A stretch of DNA of 64,000 bases, taken from G965216255 sp965216255. Its GTDB lineage: Bacteria; Bacteroidota; Rhodothermia; Rhodothermales; Bin80. The position numbers and the translations under genes are program-made. The stretch spans positions 2,480,001-2,544,000 of the forward strand of contig OZ244148.1 in NCBI GenBank assembly GCA_965216255.1, written 5' to 3'. Positions 27,672 to 36,408 of this stretch are shown here, one piece after another. The number at the start of each line of letters is the position of its first letter. The first letter of the stretch is position 1. A model generated the notes under the pieces. That model searched no databases. It was not told the origin of the DNA and saw only the letters and a list, made by a program, of their open reading frames with translations.

Positions 27672-27980
27672 ATGCTCCTGAACTAGGCTGTGCCCCGCTT
27701 CAACTTTTACTACATGGGCTCGCCGGCAGCAGAATGCCTCAGGCCCCTGTTTGAACCCTGGCCTTGCCCGCGTTGGAACGCTGCCACGTCTTCCAAACGT
27801 AATGCCCCGCGCTGCCAGGCCGGTACCGACACGGCCTTCAACGGCGACGGAACCCCCCTCCAGGCTCGATGCCCAAATAAGTGCAACCGGGACGACGGCC
27901 CATCTTGTCTGAGCCGTCCAGGTCCGGCCATTGGAACCCGCTCCCACATGAAGAGCTTAATGTATCAAACATTGACGGGC

Positions 27981-28412
27981 ATGAACGACTTCATTTGGAC
28001 ACTCGCGCTGCTTTTGGGATACATTATCCTCAGTCTGCTGGGCAGAAGGAAGAAACAGCGACGCTCTACCACTCCCGCAAAGGCGCGCTCCATGGAGGAC
28101 GCCCTGCAGGATCTAGTGGGCTTCGGTGCTCCTGTGACCTCCCAACCGGAGAATTTGCGCGTCCACGATGCCCCGTTTACCCCGAACCCTCCGGATGCAA
28201 TGATGCCGGCGAGAGAGCGTGGTCTACCACGAACAGCGTCAGCAAAAGAAGCCACAAGGCTGGCAGCGTCGGATCCCCCCATACGTCGGCGCACGCTTTT
28301 CGAAAACCTACGCAATCCACGGTCGGCTCGCGACGCCTTTGTCCTGAGCGAAATATTCGGCGCGCCGCGCGCAATGCGCCTTCCCATCCGTCGCCCCGGC
28401 GCCTCGAAGTAA
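27981..28412 (+). CDS. Small membrane-anchored conserved protein, function unknown
   Basis: A 143-residue protein with one N-terminal transmembrane helix (IWTLALLLGYIILSLLG) followed by a basic cytoplasmic segment (GRRKKQRR). A low-complexity, proline/alanine-rich middle follows. It ends in a short conserved-looking block (RRTLFENLRNPRSARDAFVLSEIFGAPRAMR). A terminal block of this kind (AF-V-LSEI-G-PRA-R) is, to my knowledge, shared by small proteins of Rhodothermales/Balneolales, but its role is unknown. In-frame ATGs at 27948 and 27960 are alternative starts. The reading is supported by the helix, the charge pattern and the ordered C-terminus. There is no operon partner: the next genes are on the other strand. 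Confidence 0.65.
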   Translation: MNDFIWTLALLLGYIILSLLGRRKKQRRSTTPAKARSMEDALQDLVGFGAPVTSQPENLRVHDAPFTPNPPDAMMPARERGLPRTASAKEATRLAASDPPIRRRTLFENLRNPRSARDAFVLSEIFGAPRAMRLPIRRPGASK

Positions 28413-28567
28413 CAAAACCTTGCCGCAGGCAGGCTGAGCGCTGCCTTGTGCCAAAAGAGCGCGGCCGGGCGTTGTACATTCCGCCCGCGCGCCGCTACAC
28501 CGTGCCCTTCGCCGTCAGGGAGCTACGCCCTTGGTTCCGGCATAGGGCGCCCGCCGCGTCGGCGCGT

Positions 28568-29044
28568 CTATACATCCTCCGCCTCTCCTTTCTTGAATAC
28601 CGCCGCCCCAATCGCTCCCCCAACCAGCCCCAGGATAGTACCGAAGCCAATGGCCAGAACCGTGACTACCATCATGCCGGTTGGGCCAGCCATGAATTCG
28701 ACAAACCCCAACATGGGAGTACCTTCCATCTGCTCCATGGCCCCCGAGTTTTCCAGTTCCTCCATGGCATCCGGAAGCACGCCAACGGCCCTGAAGAAAA
28801 AGCCCAGTAGACTGGCCACCACGCCACCTGCTACGCCGGCCAGCGCCCCGAGGCCCACCCCCTGCCCACTACGCAGCGTAACTGCGTGCTCACCCGTATA
28901 ATGCCAAACGGCAACAACACCGCAAACAATATAGCACAGGCAGGCTAGCCCGCTCAGCACAGGGTTCTGGAAGACCGTGAGCACGGTAGCCAGGAGGCCT
29001 CCTGCAAGGCCGCCAATGAGCGCCGATGTCATCCTGTCAGACAT
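28568..29044 (-). CDS. Small glycine-rich integral membrane protein
   Basis: A 158-residue protein with four hydrophobic spans: residues about 6-25, 32-50, 68-88 and 125-150. The two outer spans are glycine-rich (ALIGGLAGGLLATVL and ILGLVGGAIGAAVF). A hydrophilic Glu-rich loop (DAMEELENSGAMEQMEGTP) lies between spans three and four. The overall plan resembles DUF4199-like and related small membrane families, but I do not recognise a specific family, so no function is proposed. An in-frame TTG at 29056 is an alternative start. The next gene on the same strand lies 81 bases upstream. Confidence 0.7.
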   Translation of the reverse strand: MSDRMTSALIGGLAGGLLATVLTVFQNPVLSGLACLCYIVCGVVAVWHYTGEHAVTLRSGQGVGLGALAGVAGGVVASLLGFFFRAVGVLPDAMEELENSGAMEQMEGTPMLGFVEFMAGPTGMMVVTVLAIGFGTILGLVGGAIGAAVFKKGEAEDV

Positions 29045-29125
29045 GGTGGTAGGCAAGATTTGATGATCTGGTAGCTGAAGCCAAGATAGAACGCCGCTGC
29101 CTCCAATGGCAAGCAGCCTCCAAAC

Positions 29126-29605
29126 TTACAGCGCTGCCCTTCTCCGAACCGAAAGCGCAAGGGTCAGGATTAGTCCCGCGACGAAACCAAAGATGCCACC
29201 CGTAATCATGCGGGAATGCGGCGTGTTCTGCCACAGATTCAAGGTGCCAAGCAGCCAGTCCACGGTCACAGGCGCCGAAGCGGCAAGTACCGCAATCCGC
29301 GCGTGTCGCCGCAGGAACTGGGCCGCGCTGGCAAACATCAGCCAGGCAAACGGCGCAATAAAGAGCCCGAGGTACACGCCGTAGCACCGGTGACAGACGC
29401 CCAGGTGAATGCCGTATAGCGCCGGGGACCGCTCCGCAATCTGGTGGCAGATCCCGGCGAAGGCCTGCATAAGCACGCCGCGCCACGAAGGAGTAACAAA
29501 AGGAGGAAGCGTAGCCAAGAGGAGAAGCGAACTCATGGCCAACGCCGCGAGCATCCAGCCTCCCGCCGGATTCTGCCGCTCTTCAGCAAAACCGCGTACG
29601 CTCAC
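29126..29605 (-). CDS. DUF2085 membrane protein
   Basis: A 159-residue protein with four or five spans. It carries the DUF2085 signature: GICHQIAERSPALYG followed by LGVCHRCYGVYLG, in which Cys and His residues of two short motifs sit at the membrane face. This suggests a bound metal or heme-like cofactor, but no function is established for the family. It begins with GTG at 29605. A downstream Met (residue 18) just before the first helix is an alternative. It forms a same-strand pair with the small glycine-rich membrane protein, and the permease gene lies upstream on the same strand. Confidence 0.8.
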   Translation of the reverse strand: MSVRGFAEERQNPAGGWMLAALAMSSLLLLATLPPFVTPSWRGVLMQAFAGICHQIAERSPALYGIHLGVCHRCYGVYLGLFIAPFAWLMFASAAQFLRRHARIAVLAASAPVTVDWLLGTLNLWQNTPHSRMITGGIFGFVAGLILTLALSVRRRAAL

Positions 29606-29714
29606 GGCCGAAAGCAGCTATACTGCATGTCCCACCGGTACCCCAATCGGTCAAACGGCCGCGTCAAGGCTTCGCCATTTGTCACTTCCAGACACTAATG
29701 GTAGCGATACTGGT

Positions 29715-31484
29715 CTATTTGCTGACCAGTTCCTCCCCACGCGCCATCGTGGCTGGCATGACGTGGCAGGTTACGATATCCGCACTGTGGTAGCGCTGAT
29801 GCCGAACGGACGACGTAAGGTGCTGCAGCAGTCGCAGCGATACCTCCTGCTCTGCGGATGAACCTGTCACCTTGTCGCTCAACAGCGCAATCTGGTCCTG
29901 CAGGTTCTCTCCCTCTGCGGCGGCAATAAAATCCAGCACGGCCCCGCCGCTTCTCCTGCGTGCAATCAGGAGCATGCGGCGCCTCTCCTGCGGACCCTCT
30001 TCCTCGCCGATAAGCGTCAACATGGTTTCCTCTACCACAGCCTCTAGTCGCCGTGCCATGGAGGCATCCCAACGGCAACGCTGTGCGAATCTGCCCAGGA
30101 AGCCTCTCAGTTCTGGCAGCGACTGCATTTCAAGATCCGTCTCAATGCGCCGCGGGCGCGGCTCGGTGAGTTCCATGAACAGCGTTAGCAGGATGGCTGC
30201 AAGACCACCGCTGGTCATGCCATTTTGCAGCAATCCGCCGGCGAAGTCGGCAAAGATCTCGGGAAAGATCACTCCGTTTTGAAAGCCCACACCAATCCAA
30301 AAGGCCATTCCTGCAATCAGACCATTGCGAAAGTCGATTCCGTCCTGCACCACAATCCGCATGCCGACTACAAACAGCATGGCAATCAGTACCAGCACAA
30401 AGCCGCCCGCAACCGGCTGCGGAATCGCCACCACCAGAGCAAGAAACTTGGGCAAGAAGGCCATCCCCAGAAATACGATGCCAATTGCCACGCCAACCAT
30501 CCGAGATGCGACCCCTGTCAGTTCCGTAACGGAAATGCTTGAAGAATACGTGGTGTTAGGCACCGTCCCACACAGACCCGAGAGCAAGTTGCCAAATCCG
30601 TCCGCCGCCACGGCTCCCTGCACGGCCCTGAAGTCAACCGCCCTCGGGCGGCGCCAAGACACACGCTGGATTGCAATACCGTCTCCTATGGTCTCGATGG
30701 CCCCAACCAGGGTGACAAACACGAAGGCGGGAAGGAGCGTCCAAAATGTCGGCCCGAAGCTTAGATCGAGCCCTGGCCAGCCCACCGCCGGAATCCCAAT
30801 CCACGCCGCCTCGGCTATGCGGGCCGAATCGTAGAGCCCGAAGAATGCGCCAACAATAGAGCCCGCGATCACGCCGATCACGGGTGCCCACAGGCGCAGG
30901 CCCCCCGTCGCCTTCAGCGCTATGCCCACAATCACGACGATGGTAACCAAAACGCTTGTCGGGGCACCCACCGGCGAGCTGCCTTCGGGTACCGCCGCAA
31001 TCATGTCGAAAATGATGGGCATTACGGTCACCGCAATCAGCATGATGACGGTGCCGGCAACAGTCTGGGTCAGAATTCTGCGAAATAGAGCGAGACGCGC
31101 CGAAAGCGCAAACTGGAAAAGCGACGAGACTATGACCAGCGAGGCCAGCATGGCCGGGCCGCCTTCTGCAATGGCCGTAATGCACACTGCTATGAAGGCA
31201 CCGCTTGTTCCCATGAGCAGCACATAGCCGGCGCCAAGACGGCCCAATCGGACGGCTTGAAGGATCGTGGTGGCGCCACTCACCAGAACGGCGGCGAATA
31301 CGGCCCAAGACAGGTATTCCTCCGCACCGCCGGCCGCCCGGACGATTATGACCGGCGTAATTACAATGCCCGCCACGCAGAGGATGGCCAGCTGCAAGCC
31401 GAGTCCGGCAGTGAGGGGGAGCGGCGGACGCTCATCCGCTTCGAAGCGTACATCCAACCCCGGTTCTGCTTCGCTTTGATTCAT
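29715..31484 (-). CDS. SLC23-family (uracil/xanthine-type) permease with C-terminal ATPase-fold domain
   Basis: A 589-residue inner-membrane protein. Residues about 20-455 form the 12-14 span nucleobase:cation symporter core, including FVTLVGAIETIGDGIAIQ and VAADGFGNLLSGLCGTVPNTTYS. The family QNxG motif is altered (TTYSSSISVTELTGVASR), so the substrate may not be a usual nucleobase. The remaining 130 residues are soluble and look like an anti-sigma/RsbW-type HATPase fold. ARRLEAVVEETMLTLI sits where these have the N-box, and VSLRLLQHLTSSVRHQRYHSADIVTCHV fits the terminal strands. The N-box Asn is absent, so ATP binding is doubtful. The soluble domain may sense or regulate transport; this is inference. 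Confidence 0.85.
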   Translation of the reverse strand: MNQSEAEPGLDVRFEADERPPLPLTAGLGLQLAILCVAGIVITPVIIVRAAGGAEEYLSWAVFAAVLVSGATTILQAVRLGRLGAGYVLLMGTSGAFIAVCITAIAEGGPAMLASLVIVSSLFQFALSARLALFRRILTQTVAGTVIMLIAVTVMPIIFDMIAAVPEGSSPVGAPTSVLVTIVVIVGIALKATGGLRLWAPVIGVIAGSIVGAFFGLYDSARIAEAAWIGIPAVGWPGLDLSFGPTFWTLLPAFVFVTLVGAIETIGDGIAIQRVSWRRPRAVDFRAVQGAVAADGFGNLLSGLCGTVPNTTYSSSISVTELTGVASRMVGVAIGIVFLGMAFLPKFLALVVAIPQPVAGGFVLVLIAMLFVVGMRIVVQDGIDFRNGLIAGMAFWIGVGFQNGVIFPEIFADFAGGLLQNGMTSGGLAAILLTLFMELTEPRPRRIETDLEMQSLPELRGFLGRFAQRCRWDASMARRLEAVVEETMLTLIGEEEGPQERRRMLLIARRRSGGAVLDFIAAAEGENLQDQIALLSDKVTGSSAEQEVSLRLLQHLTSSVRHQRYHSADIVTCHVMPATMARGEELVSK

Positions 31485-31778
31485 GTCGGCGATGCTCCTG
31501 CTGGATACAAAGCTCCCAGGCAGCGGACATTAAGAAATACCTTGCTAAGATATTAAAGCCTAACAGACTATACCCTAAATATTGCCGCTCCAGACGATGC
31601 ACAGCATTCAGCATGCCGTGTCGCGTGCCTGTCTGATTATCAGATATCTGCCGTTTTGTCATCCTATTTAGCTGCATCAAGGTCACGATACGTGCTTTCC
31701 GATATCGGCACGCTTTTTGTTCAGGACGGATGCACAGCAGCGAGCGCTTGGAACGCGGCCAGCATGCATGCGTTTGTG

Positions 31779-31805
31779 TTAGCACTCCTGTGCCAGGAGT
31801 GCTAA
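31779..31805 (+). promoter_or_regulatory. CIRCE operator of groESL
   Basis: A perfect match to the HrcA-binding inverted repeat: TTAGCACTC (31779-31787), nine-base spacer, GAGTGCTAA (31797-31805). It lies 43 bases upstream of the groES start, so groESL is expected to be repressed by HrcA and induced by heat. The 294 bases above it (31485-31778) hold no gene and should contain the promoter. hrcA itself is not in the window. Confidence 0.96.
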
Positions 31806-31848
31806 CAGAATCTTCATAACCATTTCTCACCTACACGGAGGTACCAGC

Positions 31849-32139
31849 ATGACAATGATCAAACCACTCAGTGACCGTGTGGTCGTCAAGGCCCAGGACG
31901 CTGAGGAGCAGACCGCAAGTGGCCTGTTTATTCCCGATTCCGCAAAGGAGAAGCCCCAGCGCGGGACCATAGTCGCGGTAGGCCCGGGCCGTATTGAGAA
32001 CGGTGCCAAAATCGCAATGACCGTCAGCGAAGGCGACACCGTGCTGTACGGAAAATATTCCGGTACGGAGATTACGCTCGGCGGCGACGACTACATGATC
32101 ATGCGGGAGAGCGACATTTTCGGCATCGTGCAGGAGTAA
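31849..32139 (+). CDS. groES: Co-chaperonin GroES
   Basis: The 96-residue lid of the GroEL chaperonin. It begins MTMIKPLSDRVVVK and has the mobile loop region EEQTASGLFIPDSAKEKPQ. The core segments GTIVAVGPG and GDTVLYGKYSGTEITLGGDDYMIMRESDIFGIV follow. A good Shine-Dalgarno (GGAGG at 31837-31841) lies 7 bases upstream of the ATG at 31849, unusual for this genome, where most starts lack one. It is followed by groEL after 47 bases and preceded by the CIRCE operator, so the pair is one heat-inducible operon. Confidence 0.97.
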   Translation: MTMIKPLSDRVVVKAQDAEEQTASGLFIPDSAKEKPQRGTIVAVGPGRIENGAKIAMTVSEGDTVLYGKYSGTEITLGGDDYMIMRESDIFGIVQE

Positions 32140-32186
32140 CGCGTACGCACTGAACCATTCACCCCACCAAGACCAGAGAATACATC

Positions 32187-33836
32187 ATGGCCAAGCAAAT
32201 CATATTTGATGCCGACGCGCGCGGCGCGCTAAAGCGCGGTGTAGACCAGCTCGCGGACGCCGTCAGGGTCACCCTCGGCCCCAAGGGGCGCAACGTCATC
32301 ATCGAAAAGAAATTCGGCTCACCGACCGTAACGAAGGACGGTGTCACGGTAGCCAAGGAAATCGAACTCGAAAGCAATCTGGAAAACGTTGGCGCACAAA
32401 TGGTCAAGGAGGTCGCCTCCAAGACCAGCGATGTAGCCGGCGACGGCACCACGACTGCCACCGTTCTGGCCCAGGCCATGATGACGGCCGGCCTCAAGAA
32501 CGTTACAGCAGGCGCCAATCCCATGGACCTCAAGCGCGGCATCGACCGTGCGGTCATCGACATTGTGGCCAACTTGCGCTCGCAGAGCCGGGATATCGAA
32601 GGGCGCAATGAAATCGCACAGGTAGGGTCCATTTCCGCCAACAACGACGTGGCCATTGGCAATCTCATTGCCGACGCCTTCGAGAAAGTGGGCAAGGACG
32701 GCGTCATCACGGTGGAAGAGGCACGCGGTACGGAAACCACGCTCGAAGTCGTGGAAGGCATGCAGTTTGATCGCGGCTACCTCTCCCCGTATTTTGTGAC
32801 GAATGCCGATGACATGGAGACCGTCCTTGAGGATGCATCCCTCCTCATCTTCGACAAGAAGATTTCGGCAATGAAAGACCTTCTGCCTGTCCTGGAGAAG
32901 GTTGCGCAAACGGGCTCTCCGCTACTCGTGATTGCAGAAGATGTGGAGGGCGAGGCACTTGCCACCATGGTCGTCAACAAGCTTCGTGGCACGCTCCGCG
33001 TCGCGGCTGTGAAGGCTCCGGGCTTCGGCGACCGCCGTAAGGCCATGCTCGAAGACATTGCCATCCTCACGGGTGGCACGGTGATAAGTGAAGAAAAAGG
33101 CTACCGCCTAGAGAACGCCACTCTGGACTATCTCGGACGGGCCAAGCGCGTGGTCATCGACAAGGACAAGACGGTAATTGTGGACGGCGCAGGCTCCTCA
33201 GACCAGATCAAGGCACGGGCCAACCAGATTAAGCAGCAGGTCGAGACCACGACCAGCGACTATGACCGGGAGAAGTTGCAGGAACGCCTCGCGAAGCTCT
33301 CCGGGGGCGTCGCGGTCCTCAAGATCGGTGCGGCGACCGAGCCCGAAATGAAAGAGAAAAAGGCCCGCGTGGAGGATGCACTGCATGCCACGCGCGCAGC
33401 CATCGAAGAAGGCATCGTCCCGGGCGGCGGCGTGGCACTTATACGCGCCATCGGAGCACTGGGAGCAACCGACGTGGAGAATGAGGACCAGGGCATCGGT
33501 GTAAACATCATACGCCGGGCCCTCGAAGAGCCGCTCCGCCAGATTGCGGCCAACTCCGGCGTGGAAGGATCCATCGTGGCCCAAAAGGTCAAGGAAGGCG
33601 ATGGCGACTTCGGCTTCAATGCGCGCACGGAAGAGTACGAGCCGCTCGTCTCCGCGGGCGTGATTGATCCGACGAAGGTCGTGCGGGCGGCCCTGGAGAA
33701 TGCTGCCTCCGTCGCCGGCCTCCTGCTCACTACGGAAGCCGTGGTGGCGGATCGACCGGAAAAACCCGCGGCCGGCGGCGACGCCCCGGGCGGACACGGC
33801 GGGATGGAAGGCATGGGCGGCGGCATGGGCTTCTAG
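32187..33836 (+). CDS. groEL: Chaperonin GroEL
   Basis: A 549-residue ATP-dependent chaperonin forming double heptameric rings with GroES. The equatorial nucleotide site is visible in VTLGPKGRNVIIEKKFG and VAGDGTTTATVLAQA. Apical and hinge segments include EVVEGMQFDRGYLSPYFVTN and APGFGDRRKAMLEDIAILTGG. The C-terminal tail is GGMEGMGGGMGF, the usual Gly-Met repeat. The length equals that of typical GroEL. It starts at ATG 32187 without a clear Shine-Dalgarno, probably relying on coupling with groES. A strong hairpin terminator follows 24 bases after the stop. Confidence 0.98.
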   Translation: MAKQIIFDADARGALKRGVDQLADAVRVTLGPKGRNVIIEKKFGSPTVTKDGVTVAKEIELESNLENVGAQMVKEVASKTSDVAGDGTTTATVLAQAMMTAGLKNVTAGANPMDLKRGIDRAVIDIVANLRSQSRDIEGRNEIAQVGSISANNDVAIGNLIADAFEKVGKDGVITVEEARGTETTLEVVEGMQFDRGYLSPYFVTNADDMETVLEDASLLIFDKKISAMKDLLPVLEKVAQTGSPLLVIAEDVEGEALATMVVNKLRGTLRVAAVKAPGFGDRRKAMLEDIAILTGGTVISEEKGYRLENATLDYLGRAKRVVIDKDKTVIVDGAGSSDQIKARANQIKQQVETTTSDYDREKLQERLAKLSGGVAVLKIGAATEPEMKEKKARVEDALHATRAAIEEGIVPGGGVALIRAIGALGATDVENEDQGIGVNIIRRALEEPLRQIAANSGVEGSIVAQKVKEGDGDFGFNARTEEYEPLVSAGVIDPTKVVRAALENAASVAGLLLTTEAVVADRPEKPAAGGDAPGGHGGMEGMGGGMGF

Positions 33837-33860
33837 GCCGGTTCGCAGCCCCGTATTCAA

Positions 33861-33898
33861 GGGGACGGAGCCCATTGGGCTCCGTCCCCTTCTCTTTT
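33861..33898 (+). terminator. Rho-independent terminator of groESL
   Basis: GGGGACGGAGCCC (33861-33873) and GGGCTCCGTCCCC (33877-33889) form a perfect 13-bp stem around an ATT loop, followed by the T-rich TTCTCTTTT on the plus strand. It ends the chaperonin operon and lies next to the stop of the convergent glmM-type gene. Confidence 0.9.
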
Positions 33899-33919
33899 CC
33901 AGGGCTGCCCTTAGCGCAG

Positions 33920-35275
33920 CTAACCCGTAATTTCATCCATGACCTCACGGGCAAGCCGATCCGCCTCGGAGCGGCTCCGCCCTTCCGCATAAACCCGCAA
34001 TATGGGCTCCGTGTTGGACTCGCGGAGGCTTACCCATCCGTGTTCAAAATCGATCTTTACGCCGTCTAGCCTAGAAACCCTGCCCTCGCGGTAACGCTGC
34101 GCCACGCGTGCAAGTGCGCGCTCCGCACCAATGGTGCCAAGCGGCAGCTTGTTCTTGGAGATTACATAGCACGGCATCGTGCGGCTCCACTCTGCAAGCG
34201 TTGTCGCTTCGTCCGCAAGATGCTGCAAGATCATGGCAACACCCAGGAGGGCATCCCTCCCGTAGTGCAGCTCTGGCAGGATCACGCCTCCGTTGCCCTC
34301 CCCGCCCAGCACGGCCCCCACTTCCTGCATCTTCCTTACCACATGGGCTTCGCCCACGGCTGAGCGATATACCGGCATACCAAAGCGGGCGGCCACATCG
34401 TCTATGGCCCGAGACGAGGAAAGATTCGTCACGAAGGCTCCGCTACGCCGGCGCCACAGAAAGTCCGCCGCAAGGACCTGAGTCAATTCTTCGCTCACGT
34501 AGCGGCCATAGCCATCGATGAGCGCAAGGCGGTCGGCATCCGGATCCACCACGAAACCCAGATCGGCTCCCGCCTCCTTCACGTACTGGAGGGTGGATTC
34601 CAAGTGCTCAGGCAGTGGTTCCGCCGGGTGCGCGAAAATGCCCGTAGGCTCTCCATTCAGGACCAGAATTCGCCGCACACCCAGTGCTCCCAGCAGCCTC
34701 GGGAGTGCGACGCCGCCCACTGAATTGATGCCGTCCACGACGACGGTGAAATCCCTTGCAGATATCGCCGGGGGGCGACAAAAGGGGAGCGCCAGGATGC
34801 GTTCAATGTGGTGGTCCAGAAAATCCCGCGAGCGGCAGAATCCTATTTCAGTGTGGGAGGCACCGGGCATGGCACGCTGCTCGGCAAGCCGCATCACTTC
34901 GGCGCCCTCCTCCGGTGACAAAAACTCGCTCTTTTCGTTCAGGAGCTTGAGCGCATTCCACTCGGCAGGATTGTGGGAGGCTGAAAGCACTATGCCACCC
35001 GACGCTGATTCCGCCAAGACAGCCATAGCGATCGTAGGCGTAGCGGCAAGACCGGCATCCACCACATCACACCCGATGCTGCGCAGTGTGGCCACCACAA
35101 TCTCGGCGCACACGGGCCCAGACACGCGCGCGTCCCTGCCCACCACTACCTTTGGACGCGGCGTACTTCTGCGACACCATGCCCCGTAGGCGGCAGCATA
35201 GCGTACCAGCACTCCGGCGTCCAGGCCCGAACCAAAAATCCCCCGGATCCCGGAAATGGAAGCAATGAGCGTCAT
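33920..35275 (-). CDS. glmM: Phosphoglucosamine mutase/phosphohexomutase family enzyme
   Basis: Interconverts hexose(amine) 1- and 6-phosphates, most likely glucosamine phosphate on the way to UDP-GlcNAc. The 451-residue protein has all four family elements. The phospho-Ser loop is LSASHNPAEWNALKL, the Mg-binding loop is DPDADRLAL, and the sugar-binding loop is GGEGNGGVI. The phosphate-binding loop near the C-terminus is LRESNTEPILRVYAE. The start at 35275 (MTLIASISGIRGIFG) matches the normal family beginning; an upstream in-frame ATG at 35353 would add an unrelated leader. It could also act as phosphomannomutase or phosphoglucomutase, since motifs do not fully separate the subfamilies. The gene is convergent with groESL. 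Confidence 0.88.
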   Translation of the reverse strand: MTLIASISGIRGIFGSGLDAGVLVRYAAAYGAWCRRSTPRPKVVVGRDARVSGPVCAEIVVATLRSIGCDVVDAGLAATPTIAMAVLAESASGGIVLSASHNPAEWNALKLLNEKSEFLSPEEGAEVMRLAEQRAMPGASHTEIGFCRSRDFLDHHIERILALPFCRPPAISARDFTVVVDGINSVGGVALPRLLGALGVRRILVLNGEPTGIFAHPAEPLPEHLESTLQYVKEAGADLGFVVDPDADRLALIDGYGRYVSEELTQVLAADFLWRRRSGAFVTNLSSSRAIDDVAARFGMPVYRSAVGEAHVVRKMQEVGAVLGGEGNGGVILPELHYGRDALLGVAMILQHLADEATTLAEWSRTMPCYVISKNKLPLGTIGAERALARVAQRYREGRVSRLDGVKIDFEHGWVSLRESNTEPILRVYAEGRSRSEADRLAREVMDEITG

Positions 35276-35414
35276 GGTCCCGGCAACAGCGCCCTTTCCC
35301 ACGCATAACATACCCGGGCGTTCCGTCCCAATATTCGGTCGGATCTTCACCAATAGCGCGGAACAGCGACTTTGGCCTGCGGTTGCTCCGTGGCTTCGCC
35401 CCGAGGTACTCTAA

Positions 35415-36380
35415 ATGCGGCTCCGTATCCCCGATACGTCCACACCTGCTTGCATGCGGTGGCGCCACCGGTATTGCCTGCTGGGCGTTGGGCTCTGCCT
35501 TACACTTATTGCCTGGGGTGGTGTGGTCACCAGTATGGACGCAGGGCTTGCCGTCCCAGACTGGCCAAGCTCATTCGGGTCGTACGATCCGTTTGCCACA
35601 GGCTTCACCGATCCAGCCAATCCAGCCTCTAAGTGGTGGCATCACGCGCCGATCCTGGCCGAGCACGGCCATCGCCTGCTTGGTGCTCTTGTTGGCCTAT
35701 GGGCCATTTTCTTGGTCTTGTGGACCTGGCGCTCGGAGCCACGCCGGTGGATGCAACTGCTTGCCACGGCCGCACTGGGACTCGTGCTGCTCCAGGGCGT
35801 TCTTGGGGGACTTCGGGTGATTTGGGTGTCGCTGGATCTGGCCGTAGTACACGCGCTGGGGGCACAGCTATTCTTCACTGTCCTCGTGGCGCTTGCCCTC
35901 TTTACGTCAACGGCATGGATGAACCCGGCAACCCGCCTTCAGGATGGAGCAGCCTCCAAGCGGCTACAGGTGCTGTGCACCGCTACGGCCGGAGCACTCT
36001 ATATTCAGATCTTCCTTGGGGCATTGCTGCGACACCCGGGTGCGGGCATCCGCCTGGATTTCACCATCGTGCACATTCTGGGAGCCGTCGCGGTCCTAGC
36101 TTTGATCTTGGCTACAGCCACCCGCATTCGCCGTGATTTCGCACCGAACCGGTTGCTAACCGTTGCAGCGTGGTTTATGATTGGTACCGTCGGAGTTCAG
36201 ATCATGCTCGGCTTCATTGCTTATGCGATTCTGCAAATGGAGGCACAATTGCTGCCGCGCAGCTTTGCGCAGATCCTGTTCAATTCCGCCCACCTGGTAG
36301 TGGGCACGCTCCTTATGGGGATTGCGATTTTCGTGATGCTGCTTTCACTGCGAAGGATTTCCTCCACATCAAACGCCTAG
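35415..36380 (+). CDS. ctaA: Heme A synthase (COX15/CtaA family)
   Basis: Oxidises the C8 methyl of heme O to form heme A for aa3-type cytochrome oxidase. A 321-residue inner-membrane protein with about eight spans. Conserved heme-ligand and catalytic segments are GGVVTSMDAGLAVPDWP, ILAEHGHRLLGALVG, VVHALGAQLFF, FTIVHILGAV and FNSAHLVVGTLL. A second in-frame ATG at 35454 places the start right before the first span and is a plausible alternative. ctaB follows after 28 bases on the same strand, giving a two-gene heme A operon. No cytochrome oxidase subunit genes are in the window. Confidence 0.93.
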   Translation: MRLRIPDTSTPACMRWRHRYCLLGVGLCLTLIAWGGVVTSMDAGLAVPDWPSSFGSYDPFATGFTDPANPASKWWHHAPILAEHGHRLLGALVGLWAIFLVLWTWRSEPRRWMQLLATAALGLVLLQGVLGGLRVIWVSLDLAVVHALGAQLFFTVLVALALFTSTAWMNPATRLQDGAASKRLQVLCTATAGALYIQIFLGALLRHPGAGIRLDFTIVHILGAVAVLALILATATRIRRDFAPNRLLTVAAWFMIGTVGVQIMLGFIAYAILQMEAQLLPRSFAQILFNSAHLVVGTLLMGIAIFVMLLSLRRISSTSNA

Positions 36381-36408
36381 CGTTTACCAAAGCCGCAAGG
36401 GCTACGGA

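Larger units (their letters stand above)
26304..27980. other. 1.7-kb stretch without a convincing gene
   Basis: Between mutY and a small membrane-anchored protein. Several open frames exist on both strands, but none has recognisable motifs and they overlap one another. It contains a G14 tract (26506-26519), a 27-bp near-perfect palindrome (27645-27671) and a short coding-like minus-strand frame ending at 26823. It may be decayed coding sequence or plain intergenic DNA; the sequence alone does not decide. Confidence 0.45.
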
